This document shows positions 11,495 to 22,479 of a DNA stretch of 64,000 nt, piece after piece. The notes beneath the pieces were generated by a model. It ran no database searches. It had not been told where the DNA came from and saw nothing but the letters and a program-made list of their open reading frames with translations. Source of the stretch: Symbiodinium natans (Eukaryota; Sar; Dinophyceae; Suessiales; Symbiodiniaceae); NCBI GenBank assembly GCA_905221605.1, contig CAJNDS010002299.1, positions 160,001 to 224,000 of the forward strand. The letters run 5' to 3'. Position 1 is the first letter of the stretch. Every line of letters begins with the position of its first letter. Both the position numbers and the translations under genes were made by a program.

Positions 11495-12099
11495 TCGAGG
11501 GTTAGGGCTCGCTAGGGCCTGTTGGTTGGAGACCAGACTGAGCCTCTGGCCACATGGTTACTCTTGAGAATGAAACTTTTGGGGGCTTAGGATGCTGGCA
11601 CAGACCTTCTTGCTCTTTGTTCAGCCAACGGCACTTTGGGCCGTGACGCACAACATGCCCGAGAACGAGCACTCATGAAATCGGCGCCTCAGAAGCTCGC
11701 TGACGCCGCAACGCCACCGTGAGGTCCTTCGGAAATCAGGCATCAGATGGCATCAGGAATTGGGACCAGGCCCAGTTTTATGCCGGGAAGTCCCCAGCAG
11801 CTAGTTTTTTCAAGTGCATGAAATCAAAGCCCGCATCAACCCATGAGTCGTCACCTGAAATCTAGCCATTTACGCAAAGGGGCCAACGAAACCGAAAGGA
11901 TCAAAGCAAACACCCTGGCACCCCTCTCCCCATTTTCAAGGTGTAAACCAAAAAAGCCCATCCCCAAACCAAGACAATCCATGAGTCAATGTGGACTGGG
12001 GCTAGAGATTGCATGCAGTTGCACCGGATGGGGTACTCTATTCTCAAGGTTCAGGGCATAGTGCCACGGCAATGCGCAGAAACAGTCGCACTGGCCCAC

Positions 12100-13073
12100 C
12101 TGCTCGAGCCTTGGGAAGTCGAACCTGAGACAGCCATCAGAAATCCGGTTTAAGTCCAGCTTCGTGCCTGGCATCACCAACTAAGCGTTTATGCTATGAT
12201 GTTCGCAACCAGCGGTTGCACCTCCTGAGTCCTCAGCAAGAGAACTCTACAGTCCGGATCCTGTGCACCTTCCTTCGACTACCTATTTGAGTTTCACTAG
12301 CAAAGGGTGGGGCAGGGAAACAGATCCTATGGAAAGAGAGAGGTAAGCGCCGAACGAATGCCAGAACTGCTTGATGGAGGAAATGCAATACACACCTTAG
12401 CTCAGCGTCCATCGTGGCACCCCCCCCCCCCCCATCTTTGCAAATGGACGTTGGCCAGCTTCTGATGTCACGCAGTCGGCCCTGAGTGTCGGTGCTGTCC
12501 ACATGGTGTAAGATTGATAAGTCCTCCTTCACGTTTATGAGAGTGTCGCGAACGATCTCTCTTCCTGAGCTCAACGGCGCCCGATCTGTCGTGCAGCTCA
12601 ACTTGAGATAGGTGCATGTCTCGAAACCTCTGTGCCAGACTTGCTGCAATCAGCGCATGCTACCAAACGTTCCAAACACTCCTGGCTGAGATACGTTGCA
12701 CTTATCAAGAGTAGTTTCAGGATGATGTCCGTACCCCGGAGCGACATGCTGAAGCTGCATGTTGAACATGCAAGCTATATCCATTGAATTGTGCAGGATT
12801 CTTGGGACAAGTTTTGCATCCCTCCGCTTTGTCCCGTGGGTCACTTTGGGACTCTCGGTTGGATGCTTCCCTTCTCCGTTCCGGGTCTAGTGCCTGGGTT
12901 TCCTCCGGGATTCTGGTTTCCTCGCTTCACATTAAACCTTCGGGGGCATGTGCTGTGCCGGTCCCGCGCTTAGTGGGGGGCTTTTGCGCACACTAGCGTC
13001 TCCTGGCGTTCACCCAACTTTGGGCCATTTGGTGCCTTGCCGGGCTTGCAGGGTTTTAGTTTCATTTTTTGGG

Positions 13074-13107
<34 letters not shown>

Positions 13108-16100
13108 GCCTTGAGCTGCCACTTGGCCCGCCATGATAAAGAGCACCCCTAGGTAGACTGTTGCAGATTCTTAAGTACGGTTCGTGCTTCCATGCATCTT
13201 TTGAGATGCGCTCACCTGCCCACGCCTTGCCCCGATTCTGTCGGTATAGGTACCCCACCAAACCTTCCAAGGTGCTCTCGTCATCCTCTATCTGGGCCCC
13301 AAATCCTGCAAAGGGTGGCTGAAAACTATGCATTGATCTGCCGTCAAGCGTTGCCTTTCTATTTGCTTGAGAGGTCCAAAATAGGGGACTTCTGTGAACC
13401 CTTCTAAATTCTTGTGGGCATCTGCGAACGCTCAGAAGAAGCTGCCAAGCAAAGCATAAGGAGATGTTAGGCCTCGGTTGTCCAAGACCTCCTGTTCCGC
13501 GTCGAGTTCCCTCTCAACATCCAGATCCTTCCAGCTGGATGTCAGAGCATAGACACACCGCCGTGCATGGGGAGTCTGAGAGTCTGAATCCTAAATAGAA
13601 AGCCGACATCGTGAACCAACATGCATTAGGCCTTGAATCGCTTGGTTCCCAAATGACACCGAGCATCGATCTTGTTACGCACCATGAAGAATGGCACATC
13701 CCAATGCTTGAGGTCATCCAGGAGGAGTAGCTCCGCCTCGGTAAATCCTCAGCCGCAGAGGGAGATATTGAGCTTCATGTGCCACCTGCCGAGGTGCCCT
13801 GTGTCGGCTTTGCGTGAGGGTTTAGAAGCCAGACTCCCCGCCCAAACCATCCCAAAACACAGCCGAAGTTGCTCTGGTCGGTGATAAGAACGACCAGGTC
13901 GAAGTGCCGAATGCCAAGCTTCTGCAAGTACTTCCTGTGCTGAGCGAGGGGAAAACAACCTCCATGAGATGCGGGTGCCATGATCTCGTGGCTATGGTTG
14001 ACACATATAGAAAAGATCCTCTGGAACAGAGCAGTTCGGTAGCCCGTTCCTGACCATAGAAGTAGGCGTGAAGTCTCACCCTGCTGGACTATGTTACATA
14101 CTAGTAGCACGAATCCTGCGGGCGTCTCGTGAGAAGCAAGAAGTGATCCAAAACATGATTCAAAACATGTGCTGTGAAGACAAAAAAGTACTTGGGCAGC
14201 AAGTGACAACCATTAAAGCTTTATCTTCCCGAGCACAAACCATCAACTCTCGTCTTACAGCCAGAGCCAGTGGCCGGGCATTCGGCTGATTTGCTAGCAA
14301 GGCGTCTCCGGCGGATATCCGGAGGTTCCAACACCGGGCAGGTCCTTAGCTTCAACGTCACAAGGGCCGGCAGAAAGAAAACGGTATATATTCACAGCAT
14401 AATTATACGAGGCAGGATGCATTCTACCTACCGCGCACGATGCACCTTTAACAGCACAGTTGCACGGCTCAGCGCGTCACGAGACAGACGCAGAATTCAC
14501 GTCACGTCGGCTTCGCCACCCGCAGTCAGAGTCACACTTTGGTGCTCGAGCACAACATCTCGAAACAGTGAAACAAACTACGGCCGATATGAGCTATGAC
14601 TGCGCTCACTAGTGGCCGCTTGCGAGATTCTGCGACGTTTTGAGACAACCTCTGCCGGTCAGAGAAAGCACGGCAGCGATAAGAAATCAACGTGTGACGA
14701 TACACTATGGCACTATGGTACACTCTCTTTTGTCGTGCAGCGTATTCTGAGGCTGCCATCAGTGCAGTCGCAAAGCAGGCTGGCGCAGACCTGCCCAAAC
14801 TGCAAGCAAGCACATTAACGTGTCGCATGGCGGCCGACGCTTGATCCCGGCCAGCATCCCACCAGCCAAGCCAACCAAGATCATGGCACCCTGCCTAAGT
14901 GTCGCTGTGCTGGAACGCCCAGCCCCAAGATGTGTCAAGCCCACACTCGCAAACACGTGCTCGTACCATCGCGCAGAATGCGAGCCGAGTGGCGCCCGAG
15001 CCAGCCATAATAAGCCAGGCAGCAACAAGAAGCCTACTGAAGCGAAGAGAAGGTGTGGTGGCTGCCTCGTGACATGTTGTGGTGTTTTTCCATTCTCTTC
15101 CAGGCATCGCCGCGCATGCTGTCGAAACATGTCGAAACTAAGCGCTGCAGTTAACGGCCTTGTCAACACACTCCTTGCTTGCCAACCTCACCGAACCAAA
15201 GCTGAGCTAAGAGCATGGCCAAGGCAAGAGAAAGCGCGAGAGACAGAGAGTTAGTTGAAAGCAAGATTGCGTTTCACACTATAGGCAATTATGCTCCAGG
15301 CTCAGTCCGTGGCAGGATACCAACAGAGATAACACAGCCACACCTGCAGACACGGCTGCCAGGATCAACCTGGCTGCGATGTAAAGGAACCAGAAACCCA
15401 AGAACCCTCTTGTCAGTAGGGTTTAGGGTTTTGGGTTTAGGGTTTAGAGTTTCAAGTCTTAATCCTTCACCCAACCAAGACTTCCTAACTACGAACCGCA
15501 GCAATAACATGATACCAGTAACAATAACAACGACCCATCTGGCAAAAGCTCCCAGAGCAGGCTCAGCCACGGCCAATCCTCACGGTGGAGCTCGGTCTTC
15601 CAGCCGAACATGATGCCCAGGGTGGGCTGTTAGGCCTTAAGAATCCTCATAATGAACCCTCTAAAGAGCCTTTTAAGGGATTGTTGTGGGATTACAGGGT
15701 GTAAAGGCCCATCCTGGGCTTCGTGCCAGGCTGCACGGCGCTGATCCTAGTGGGTCATTTGCCCTGGCTGGTGTCTTCCACAAGCTTACCAATGCGCCTC
15801 TGTGCATGTGCATTGATGCGGGTGTTGCTTTTGCTTATGAATAATTATAGGTGGGGAGACCTATGTGACCTGTGATGTGAGATGATACGGGCATCCGTAA
15901 GGTGAGCTCCTGACAGCAGATGTAAGCTTGAATAAGAAACAGCTGCGGATGTGCAGAAGGCCCTCTTGCTTTGCCTGGATCTCTGCTTGCGCACATTACC
16001 CACTGCTTGCCAAGCTGCCCAAATCACGCACGGCTTCTGGGTCCTCATTTTGCCAAATGGCCAGACAGCAAAAAAGGCTCAAAGACAGCAACCGATCCGA

Positions 16101-16865
16101 TGCCATGGGTCAGCTGAGTGACTAATTTAAGCCAACGCAAGCTACAATGACAATAGTTGCCAGTTTGCGACAGCAGAGACGTGGGTTCGCACGGGTTCGC
16201 AGCAGACAGATCGAAGACGCGTTCCGCTATGTGAACTGCGAGATGCTGGCTCGTAAAGGAATAACTGATGAATTGTTGATTCCGAAGAACTCTCAAAACT
16301 TCCAAATTTAGTAAGCGTCTTTGTGAGGTCAGGACTGTGGGCAGGCTGAAGGGCTAGTCCATTCGAGGCTACTATAGGCTCACAGTCCATTTGTCACAAG
16401 GCCGGAGTTTGGGCTAGAGAGCGCCGATTTGTGGGAGGAGAGAGACAGCGCTACGAAATTACGCCCAGGAAGCTGGATACGTTTTTCTCGGAGCGCCCCT
16501 GTCGAGGCAGCGACTAGTATGCCAAGTCTCTGCACGGGGAACTTGTACATCATGGGTTCCTTAGCCAGGCGCGCAGGACGCTATGTCAACTGCTGCCAGC
16601 CGAGATTCATCTTGTACCTGTTCCTGCAAGCAGAGCTGCCATGGTAGGGCCATCCACGCAGATCTCGGCGTACTCTGGGTCGTTCGGAGACGAGACGCGT
16701 CTCACTGCGTTGACCCATGAAGACTTTCCCACACCTGCCCAAGCATCTATGTAATTTCGCTGCGCGCATTTCTGCAAGCATCCGGTGAAATTCCCTGCCT
16801 GGATAGCCAGTGACACCAATAATGATGGCCCCCTGCTCTTGTGCCGGAGCTAGGTACTCTGGCAC
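12100..16865 (-). CDS. IRG-like (immunity-related GTPase family) GTPase, copy 1
   Basis: The exons on the minus strand carry the ordered GTPase motifs. 16799-16865 (VPEYLAPAQEQGAIIIGVTG) joins 16618-16734 to give the P-loop GYPGVGKSSWVNAV. 14304-14344 gives switch II DLPGVGTSGYPPET. 13864-13934 gives KYLQKLGIRHFDLVVLITDQ. 13660-13747 gives FTEAELLLLDDLKHWD and the G4 motif VPFFMVRNKIDAR. About 12470-12564 gives REIVRDTLINVKEDLSI. 12100-12167 gives RISDGCLRFDFPRLEQ, matching the DFPxL motif after the G domain. This order and the WDLPG-type G3 and NKID G4 fit the IRG family, whose members bind membranes and hydrolyse GTP. The switch I/G2 region between 16.6 and 14.35 kb and the true ends were not found. 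Most introns are GC-AG. A processed or decayed gene is unlikely because phases hold. The cellular role here is unknown. Confidence 0.75.
12420..12434. repeat. Poly-C tract
   Basis: C14-15 run on the plus strand, within or just after the REIVRDTL exon of the first GTPase gene. The open frame across it (poly-Gly) is therefore unlikely to be coding beyond this point. Confidence 0.8.
13075..13105. repeat. (CT)n microsatellite
   Basis: About fifteen CT dinucleotides within an intron of the first GTPase gene. Confidence 0.95.
14759..15169 (-). CDS. Open segment with two hydrophobic stretches inside the GTPase gene span
   Basis: 137 codons are open on the minus strand, with hydrophobic segments (LLFASVGFLLLPGLLWLA and AMILVGLAGGMLAGI) and a start-like ATG. 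It lies in the 2.3-kb gap between the P-loop exon and the switch II exon of the first GTPase gene, so it is either intronic by chance, a nested gene, or extra exon sequence. The plus strand is equally open over the same span (14820-15254), which lowers confidence. Confidence 0.3.
   Translation of the reverse strand: MLTRPLTAALSFDMFRQHARRCLEENGKTPQHVTRQPPHLLFASVGFLLLPGLLWLARAPLGSHSARWYEHVFASVGLTHLGAGRSSTATLRQGAMILVGLAGGMLAGIKRRPPCDTLMCLLAVWAGLRQPALRLH
15410..15576 (-). CDS. Possible membrane-anchor exon
   Basis: The minus strand reads EPALGAFARWVVVIVTGIML then LLRFVVRKSW, one clear membrane segment followed by basic residues. It ends at a telomere-type tract (15418-15450). It lies in the same large gap of the first GTPase gene. 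It is unrecognised and joins are not established. Confidence 0.3.
15418..15450. repeat. Interstitial telomere-type repeat, TTTAGGG orientation
   Basis: Three to four TTTAGGG units, one with a TTTTGGG variant. Confidence 0.85.
16735..16798 (-). other. GC-AG intron, 64 nt, splitting the P-loop codons
   Basis: The intron starts GCAGGG and ends GGGCAG on the minus strand, between GGYP and GVGKSS. The split codon G|GT is restored exactly as glycine of the GxxxxGKS motif. This is the clearest splice assignment in the window. Confidence 0.8.
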
Positions 16866-17154
16866 CTCGGCTGGGAACCCTTGAGGCATATCCTACCTCC
16901 CCGGTCCAGCCCACTCCACACTCTGCCCGACAGGTAACTCAGTGCCCATGCCGGGAATCTCCACCCAACAAAGCCCGAGCAAATTGCACCCACGTCGCGT
17001 CTTCCGAGTGGCCCGAAACACTAGATCCCTTACAGCACAACAGAATCTTAAGATGGACTCGACCCCTGCCACGGCCCTGGAGAGTTCTCGGGGTCTTCAA
17101 CTCCAACATGCCACTCCCGAACTCTAGACCACTCCTGACTCCTGAACGACCTCC

Positions 17155-17710
17155 GATCCCCCCCCCCCCCCCACACCAGCCCCCGTCATGGGCACCGGGT
17201 AGGCAAGGAGATCTGCCTGTGCATCCCGGAGCTCCTCCAGAGCAATGGCCGTCGGGTTCAGTGGGGTTCTTGGTTCAGACTCTCTTTCTGAGCTCCTAGA
17301 CAAGCGGGGGGGTTGGGGAGCGCAGCCCCCCTCCCTATGTGCAAACACAATGCGAAAATCATTATGATTTTCGCAGCAAGCGTTGCAAGGCTTAGAGCTA
17401 GGTCTCAAACAAGCGGGGGGGTTGGGGGGAGGGGGGGAGCCCTCCCATTTGCAAACACCATGCTCGCATGATGGGGTTTGGAACGGATTCATATGCTTTT
17501 GAAACCAGCATTAGGCGGCCTAAAATTAGGTCCTAAACAAGCCCCCCCGCCTTTTCGCAAGCACAATGCTCGCATGGTGGAGTTTGGAAAGGGTTCAATA
17601 TGCTTTGGAAGCAAGCATTGCACGGCTGTAACAAGCCCCCACCTCCCCCCCACCCCCCAACCCCCCCCCCCCACCCCCCCCACACCCCCCCCATCCCCCC
17701 CCCCACTGAC
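17155..17710. repeat. Degenerate tandem repeat of roughly 110-130 bp
   Basis: The phrase 'caagcggggggttgggg ... gcaaacacaatgc ... gcaagcattgcaaggct ... ggtctcaaacaag' recurs about four times (markers GCAAACAC or GCAAGCAC near 17340, 17451, 17557, and AAGCATTGC/AAGCGTTGC near 17377 and 17615). Each unit carries a long G or C run, and orientation of the run changes from G to C after 17540. Open frames here (Pro/Gly rich) are artefacts. Confidence 0.7.
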
Positions 17711-17894
17711 CGGGTCTGGAAAGGATTCAGGATCTTTGCAGCCAGGATTGCGCGTATTAGAACTTGGTCCCAAAACAAACGGGGGTGTTAGGACCACGAT
17801 TACTTTTACCTAATCAAGATTAAGTAGGGTACTACGAGTATATCAGAACACACAATCTGACATTGACTAGAAATACAGGAATACTATGATATTC

Positions 17895-18010
17895 AAAGCC
17901 GGATAGCAAAGCCCAGAGGACCAAGATACCAGAGGACAACAGAACCAACGGACCACAGGACCAGAAGAACACAGCAGATCAGAGGACCAGAACAGCGGGG
18001 AGCAGGAGTC
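17895..18010. repeat. AGAGGACCA-type short repeats
   Basis: GAGGACCA, CCAGAGGAC and CACAGGACCAGA recur in imperfect tandem. No gene is visible between 17.7 and 20.3 kb. Confidence 0.6.
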
Positions 18011-18126
18011 CGAAAGAATCAACTTGGCTGAGTTATTCAGGACACCCTGACTGTTTGGGAGTCCCTCTTTAAAGTCAAACGGTTCCCGACATCCGGCATT
18101 TTGTTCTTAAGGATTTGGGGCTTGTT

Positions 18127-18352
18127 TCGGCCCGGAGGCTCCGAATTTGGATGCCTTGGTCTCTTGGCTTAAAGCCGGGCCTTGTGATTTTAAGGACGGA
18201 CCTTGTGATTCTAACGGCCAACCTCATCCATTCCAACCGGCCCGAAACCATTAATTCCCTTTAAGAAACCATTTGAAAACTTGGTTCCGTTCAATCCGAC
18301 AAGGGGGTGGTCCAGGAGCCCCCTCGGCCCGGAGGCTCCGAATTTGGAAAAA
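18127..18352. repeat. Pair of dispersed 22-24 bp direct repeats
   Basis: CGGCCCGGAGGCTCCGAATT occurs at about 18128 and again at about 18328, extended by TGG on the right in both. They are separated by about 200 bp of non-coding sequence. Confidence 0.85.
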
Positions 18353-18354
18353 GC

Positions 18355-18600
18355 CTATGGATCCCTTTTAAATTCATATAAACTCATCCCGGATCCCTTT
18401 TCGATTCGCACGGATCCCTTTTGAATTCACATAAGCTCATCCCTTGTAAATTCATATGGATCCCTTTGAAATTCATATAAGTTCATCCCTTGTAAAATCA
18501 TATGGATCCCTTTTAAATTCACACAGCTCATCCCTTTTGAATTCATATGGATCCCTTTTAAATCTATCTAAACTCCTCCCTATGAAAATCATATAAACCC
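18355..18600. repeat. Tandem repeat based on ATGGATCCCTTTTAAATTCA
   Basis: Six to seven copies alternate GGATCCCTTTTAAATTCATA with AAGCTCATCCCTTGTAAATTCAT. The repeat is AT-rich relative to its surroundings and repeats the BamHI-like GGATCCC and the TTTAAATT core. Confidence 0.85.
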
Positions 18601-18734
18601 CTGGGCCGTCTAGACAGGGCAAAATCCACGCCTCGACTGTTCAGGGGGGGGGGGCCTACACTAAACAGCGTTCAACATTACCAGATATAAACGTTCTTTG
18701 ACATTAGATCATATACTATGTAATACAACATGAA

Positions 18735-18770
18735 ATACATATATATATACACGAATATACAAATATGTTT
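18735..18770. repeat. Short (TA)n tract
   Basis: ATATATATAC repeat followed by TACA units. There is no coding signal around it. Confidence 0.7.
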
Positions 18771-19739
18771 TTTGAAATAGATTTTGCAAGACAAAATAAA
18801 GCAGGAAGGAAGTCCTTGTTGGCCTTCCGCAGTGCATTGACTGCTCCCTGGCCGGGCTTCGCAAGCTCGAGAGTTCAGAGTCCCCGAGTTCACAGGGGCA
18901 CGTAGTTACGTATCACACTTTGAACCACTACAGTCATCATAAGGGAGAAGACTACGAGTGAGCTGTACGTGTACGAATATCGTCGAGAACTATAACGACA
19001 GCAGGGCTCAGAAATGGCAGCTCTGCAACTTAGGATTGAGGGATCTGAGATTCTATTTGTTTCTTGGCATTGCTGATGCAGCAGTAACTGTTAGGGCTTA
19101 AGGTTTGGGAAACAGTATCGCGAAACTCTTTCCCTCAGAGTTCACAGAGAGTGTTTGTCTTGCATGCCTGTGGCCACAATCTCTTACATCCTTCATGACC
19201 CACTCCCACAAGACCCGATAAATGGCCTCCAGGCGCCTTCGGGCGCAGGAGACGATTTCCTTGCAAACCATGGGATTTGCAAACGACAGGTATGCAGACT
19301 ACCCAAAGGCTCCTATGTAGTACCTTTTGGGGGTAGTATACTTTAATCCCCTATAACTCAGCCAAAAATAAAAAGGAACTACATCGGAGCCTTTGGGTAT
19401 ACAGACTGCAGGCAAAGTGCTGGCGCCGAGCGGTTGAGGACCACGCCTGTGGATTCCTGAGGTCGCTGAAGGGGTTTACTAGTTAGAGCTGTTGAAGTGC
19501 TTTGCGGGGGACTTCGGCCTTTGAACCTAAACTGCCTTGGAACCGAGAAGCTTTCGTAAATGTTAAAATACAAACAGCAAAACTGGAAACAACCCTAAAC
19601 CTCAAACCGACCCTCCGCGACCCGGGTCTCTCATTGGCGAGGTTCTCTCGTGTTCACGAAGAACTGCGACGCTCGTTTGAACATCTTTCTCGCCTCCGCA
19701 GCCTTGTCAAAGGAGAGTCTCGGGTTCGGTTGCTGTCCC

Positions 19740-19850
19740 TAAAGCACAATTATTTATTCTTATTTTTATTACTACTTTATTGTTATGACATTATTCCAGT
19801 ATCATTACTGCTACGACATTTTTACGATTATTACAGGAGGAGGAGCATTT
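19740..19850. repeat. Degenerate ATT/ACT trinucleotide-rich stretch
   Basis: TTATT, TTACTACTT and CATTACTGC-like units. A similar but longer stretch lies at 22.29-22.47 kb. The two may share an origin. Confidence 0.55.
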
Positions 19851-19956
19851 TAAACTGCGTTTCATGCATATGAGTCTGTGGGCTATGCCTTTGCTAACAG
19901 CTCGCGCAAAACGTTGAACATGAGCGACTAAAGGCTACGGAGGTTGCAAGGATTTT

Positions 19957-20283
19957 TTGCAAGCCTTCATTCAGTCTGGGGGAGCAAGAGGTACAGAGGA
20001 AGCCAGACAAACCAAGCGTGCACTGAACCTAGTCGAGCTTGGGTCAGCAATGCAGTACAGCCACCATTGTCACTTTGCAGCCTATGCGTACACACCTGTA
20101 ACCGTCTATACTTGCATTTTACAGGCACATGGCCTATTCTTTGCAACCGATGAGAGGTCGGCCCTTCGAGTATGCTCAAGCAATCTCAAACAAGAACCGG
20201 CCTCGGACTCCGCGCGCTTTTGTCGTCTGATAAGCGCCTGTCGATTGGAATCCCTACAGAGGCGAAAGGCCGCTCTCAATTAA
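19957..20283 (+). CDS. Open frame, 108 codons, strand uncertain
   Basis: The plus-strand frame from an ATG to a stop has balanced composition (TKRALNLVELGSAMQY, LISACRLESLQRRKAALN). The minus strand is also partly open. No family is recognised. It is one of few plus-strand candidates, and may be chance. Confidence 0.25.
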   Translation: MQAFIQSGGARGTEEARQTKRALNLVELGSAMQYSHHCHFAAYAYTPVTVYTCILQAHGLFFATDERSALRVCSSNLKQEPASDSARFCRLISACRLESLQRRKAALN

Positions 20284-20326
20284 GAGGCCTTTAGGGCCTG
20301 ATCAGCCTGCTCAGCATGTGATGCTG

Positions 20327-20821
20327 TTACACAAAACCGTCCAGGGTTGGCTTGCTCCTGATGGGGGAGTGGCGGGCGTACCACCCCAGACACCAGCCTA
20401 CGTAGTAATCAACTTGCGTCCCACCTGCGTAGGTCCAGGCGCACTTTTTGGCCGCCTGGTCCTGCAGGCGAACTCTTGTGGGGTCCGATCTCAGTAGCAA
20501 AGCTACACTCCCGTTTCGGTCCAGCTGAACTTGAAGAAGTTTGCCAGCCAGTGGGCGACACCACCGACAATCCTGAAGCTTAGTGGGTCGGGCAATGCTA
20601 CGGTAGCAGCACCTGCACCAGAACAGCAGTTGCTGCTGGCTTGTGACCCTTAAACATCTCAAAGCAAGAAACACAAGCACAAGTGTGTATGTTATAAAAT
20701 CAGGGCCGGTAATGAGCAAAACCCGATGTTCCCTCTTTTCACTGCCACCAAGTTGCGCGAACTTCACCTTGACGCCAGGGTTCGGCTCAATTACAACCTT
20801 CCTTTTAGGCGATGTAGACAT
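20327..20821 (-). CDS. Small protein with one membrane segment, single open frame of 164 aa
   Basis: One uninterrupted frame runs from ATG to stop. It starts MSTSPKRKVVIEPNPGVKVK, a charged, cytosolic-looking N-terminus, then a hydrophobic stretch GPDFITYTLVLVFLALRC at about residues 39-56, then a Cys/Arg-rich segment (FWCRCCYRSIARPTKLQDCR) and a polar C-terminus (LDRNGSVALLLRSDPTRVRL). It is the longest non-repetitive single frame on this strand with a natural start. The family is not recognised. Further exons are possible at the 3' side. The plus strand is mostly closed over the same interval. Confidence 0.5.
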   Translation of the reverse strand: MSTSPKRKVVIEPNPGVKVKFAQLGGSEKREHRVLLITGPDFITYTLVLVFLALRCLRVTSQQQLLFWCRCCYRSIARPTKLQDCRWCRPLAGKLLQVQLDRNGSVALLLRSDPTRVRLQDQAAKKCAWTYAGGTQVDYYVGWCLGWYARHSPIRSKPTLDGFV

Positions 20822-20975
20822 GTAGACATAACGTTGGCACGGGAAGCTCTTTTGCAGGTTATGTGCCAGGGGAGCCCCAGCCTTGTGAGCTGAGATCCTT
20901 ACTGAAAAACTGAGAGCCTTACAGTCTTATCACAGGTGTTAGGGACACAGTAAGGGAAGCGTCGGCGCGCCACGC

Positions 20976-21160
20976 TTGAAAGGAAACCCCGTCTGCGAAG
21001 CCAAGGTGATCCAAGGTGCAAAGGAGAAGCCGGACATCCCCTGGCACGACAACGTCAGCAATTGCGTGCAAATTGGGGCATGGGTTCTCAAGCTGCTTTC
21101 AATACCCAGGTACCTTCTCAGGTACCTTTTTCGCTGGATTCTCAGGTACCTTATAAGTAG
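20976..21160 (+). CDS. Possible plus-strand exon followed by TCAGGTACCTT repeats
   Basis: The reading VCEAKVIQGAKEKPDIPWHD is protein-like. It is followed by three TCAGGTACCTT-type repeats (about 21105-21155). No family is recognised and the call is weak. Confidence 0.2.
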
Positions 21161-21327
21161 GGTTTGCAGGGTTTTGCGAGCCTAATGAGAGCCCTGAAGC
21201 CTTGCGTTTGGGAGCCTGGCGAGCCGTGTGCCGCAGCTGGCGCCCCGGCGCCCGGCGTGGCGTCGCCAACCAGGAGCCATGGGCAGAGCTCCTGGAGGAT
21301 GGGCCGGGGGGGGGGGTCAAGGACAGC

Positions 21328-21352
21328 TTATTCATATATATATATATATATA
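21328..21352. repeat. (TA)n tract
   Basis: About a dozen TA dinucleotides. No gene is visible at 21.35-21.7 kb. Confidence 0.85.
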
Positions 21353-21705
21353 CGGTGGCTTCCGAAATTAGGGTTATATATGATGAGTAAATGGCACGAA
21401 CGAACCAGATGTAAAGATCTTTTTTTAACCAAAAATGTCATAGTACACACACACACACCCAGGAAGTTTTAGTAGTTGTTAGTGGATTGTGGCTAGCGAG
21501 TAGCAATCAGCGGTTGGTAGGTGACTTTGTGGCTAGCCTAAAGCACTGGCAATACATTATGAAGCCTCAAACCCCCAATACGATAATACGCTGCTACAAA
21601 GCTTGATGGGCTTTTGGTAGGGAAGCCTTGATATGAACGATCGGACTTGCGAGCTTGCCTTGGTTACTCAACACCTTGCAGCTGTACAGGCGTCGCAAGA
21701 CAGCG

Positions 21706-21960
21706 CTAACCCGCTAACCTCCGAAATATTTTAGGTCTCCCACTCGGCCAACTTTGAAAGACCTGAAGAAGCACTTGCTGTGGCTGCGGCAGACTATAAA
21801 AACAGGCAAAGTTTCTTGAATGGAGTGACTGACAAGTCAACAACATGTCCCATTTCCTCCGGAACACATCATCACGACTTACAGTGTTCCTGAGCGTGTG
21901 GGGCAGCGGGACCACTGACGAAGTGGACCCGCCCGCCACAGCAAGCATGGCGGGTAACGT
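21706..21960 (-). CDS. Possible exon, unrecognised
   Basis: The minus-strand segment reads SVVPLPHTLRNTVSRDDVFR then RKWDMLLTCQSLHSRNFACF. Another minus frame (ARKFRGFSWASWCSRHVGWA, 21.9-22.1 kb) is also protein-like, and the two could be neighbouring exons. No family or splice joins are established. Confidence 0.3.
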   Translation of the reverse strand, partial: TLPAMLAVAGGSTSSVVPLPHTLRNTVSRDDVFRRKWDMLLTCQSLHSRNFACFYSLPQPQQVLLQVFQSWPSGRPKIFRRLAG

Positions 21961-22289
21961 GACACGCTTTCTTTATGCCAAGCTGTGAGCCAGAAGGCGG
22001 CGAGGCACGAGGCCCAGGCTCGTACTAGCTGCAGCTCCGACTTGCACCGCGCCAAGGCCCACCCAACATGCCTAGAACACCATGACGCCCATGAAAACCC
22101 TCGGAACTTTCTTGCATCACTCCTCACCTTTGCTTCTCCAGTCTATTGCAAGGGCGAATGCTCGGAATAACCATGGAGAACTCAGCGGTCTCAACAGTGA
22201 CGCCTGCCGTGGCTAAGGCTTTGCAATTTCAAGTCTTGAATTCTTGCACACCCAATGATAGTAGCAGTCTGCAGCCCCCATAGGTTATT

Positions 22290-22470
22290 CATAGCATTAT
22301 TACAATTAGTACTACGATGATTCCAATTACTATTCCGATTACAAACTATCGGGATTATTACGAGTACGATTACTATTCTAGTACTATTACTGTTACTACT
22401 ATTAATATTAATATTACTATTACTATTACTAGCACTATTACAATTACAATTTTTTATTAGTACTATGATT
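22290..22470. repeat. Degenerate TAC/TAT trinucleotide stretch
   Basis: TACTATTAC, ATTACTATT and TTACGAGTACG units over about 180 bp. It resembles 19.74-19.85 kb. Confidence 0.75.
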
Positions 22471-22479
22471 TCTGAAACT

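Noticed and set aside
14820-15254. 144-codon plus-strand open frame
   Set aside because: It lies opposite hydrophobic minus-strand segments within the GTPase gene and has skewed Arg/Cys/Pro composition without a domain.
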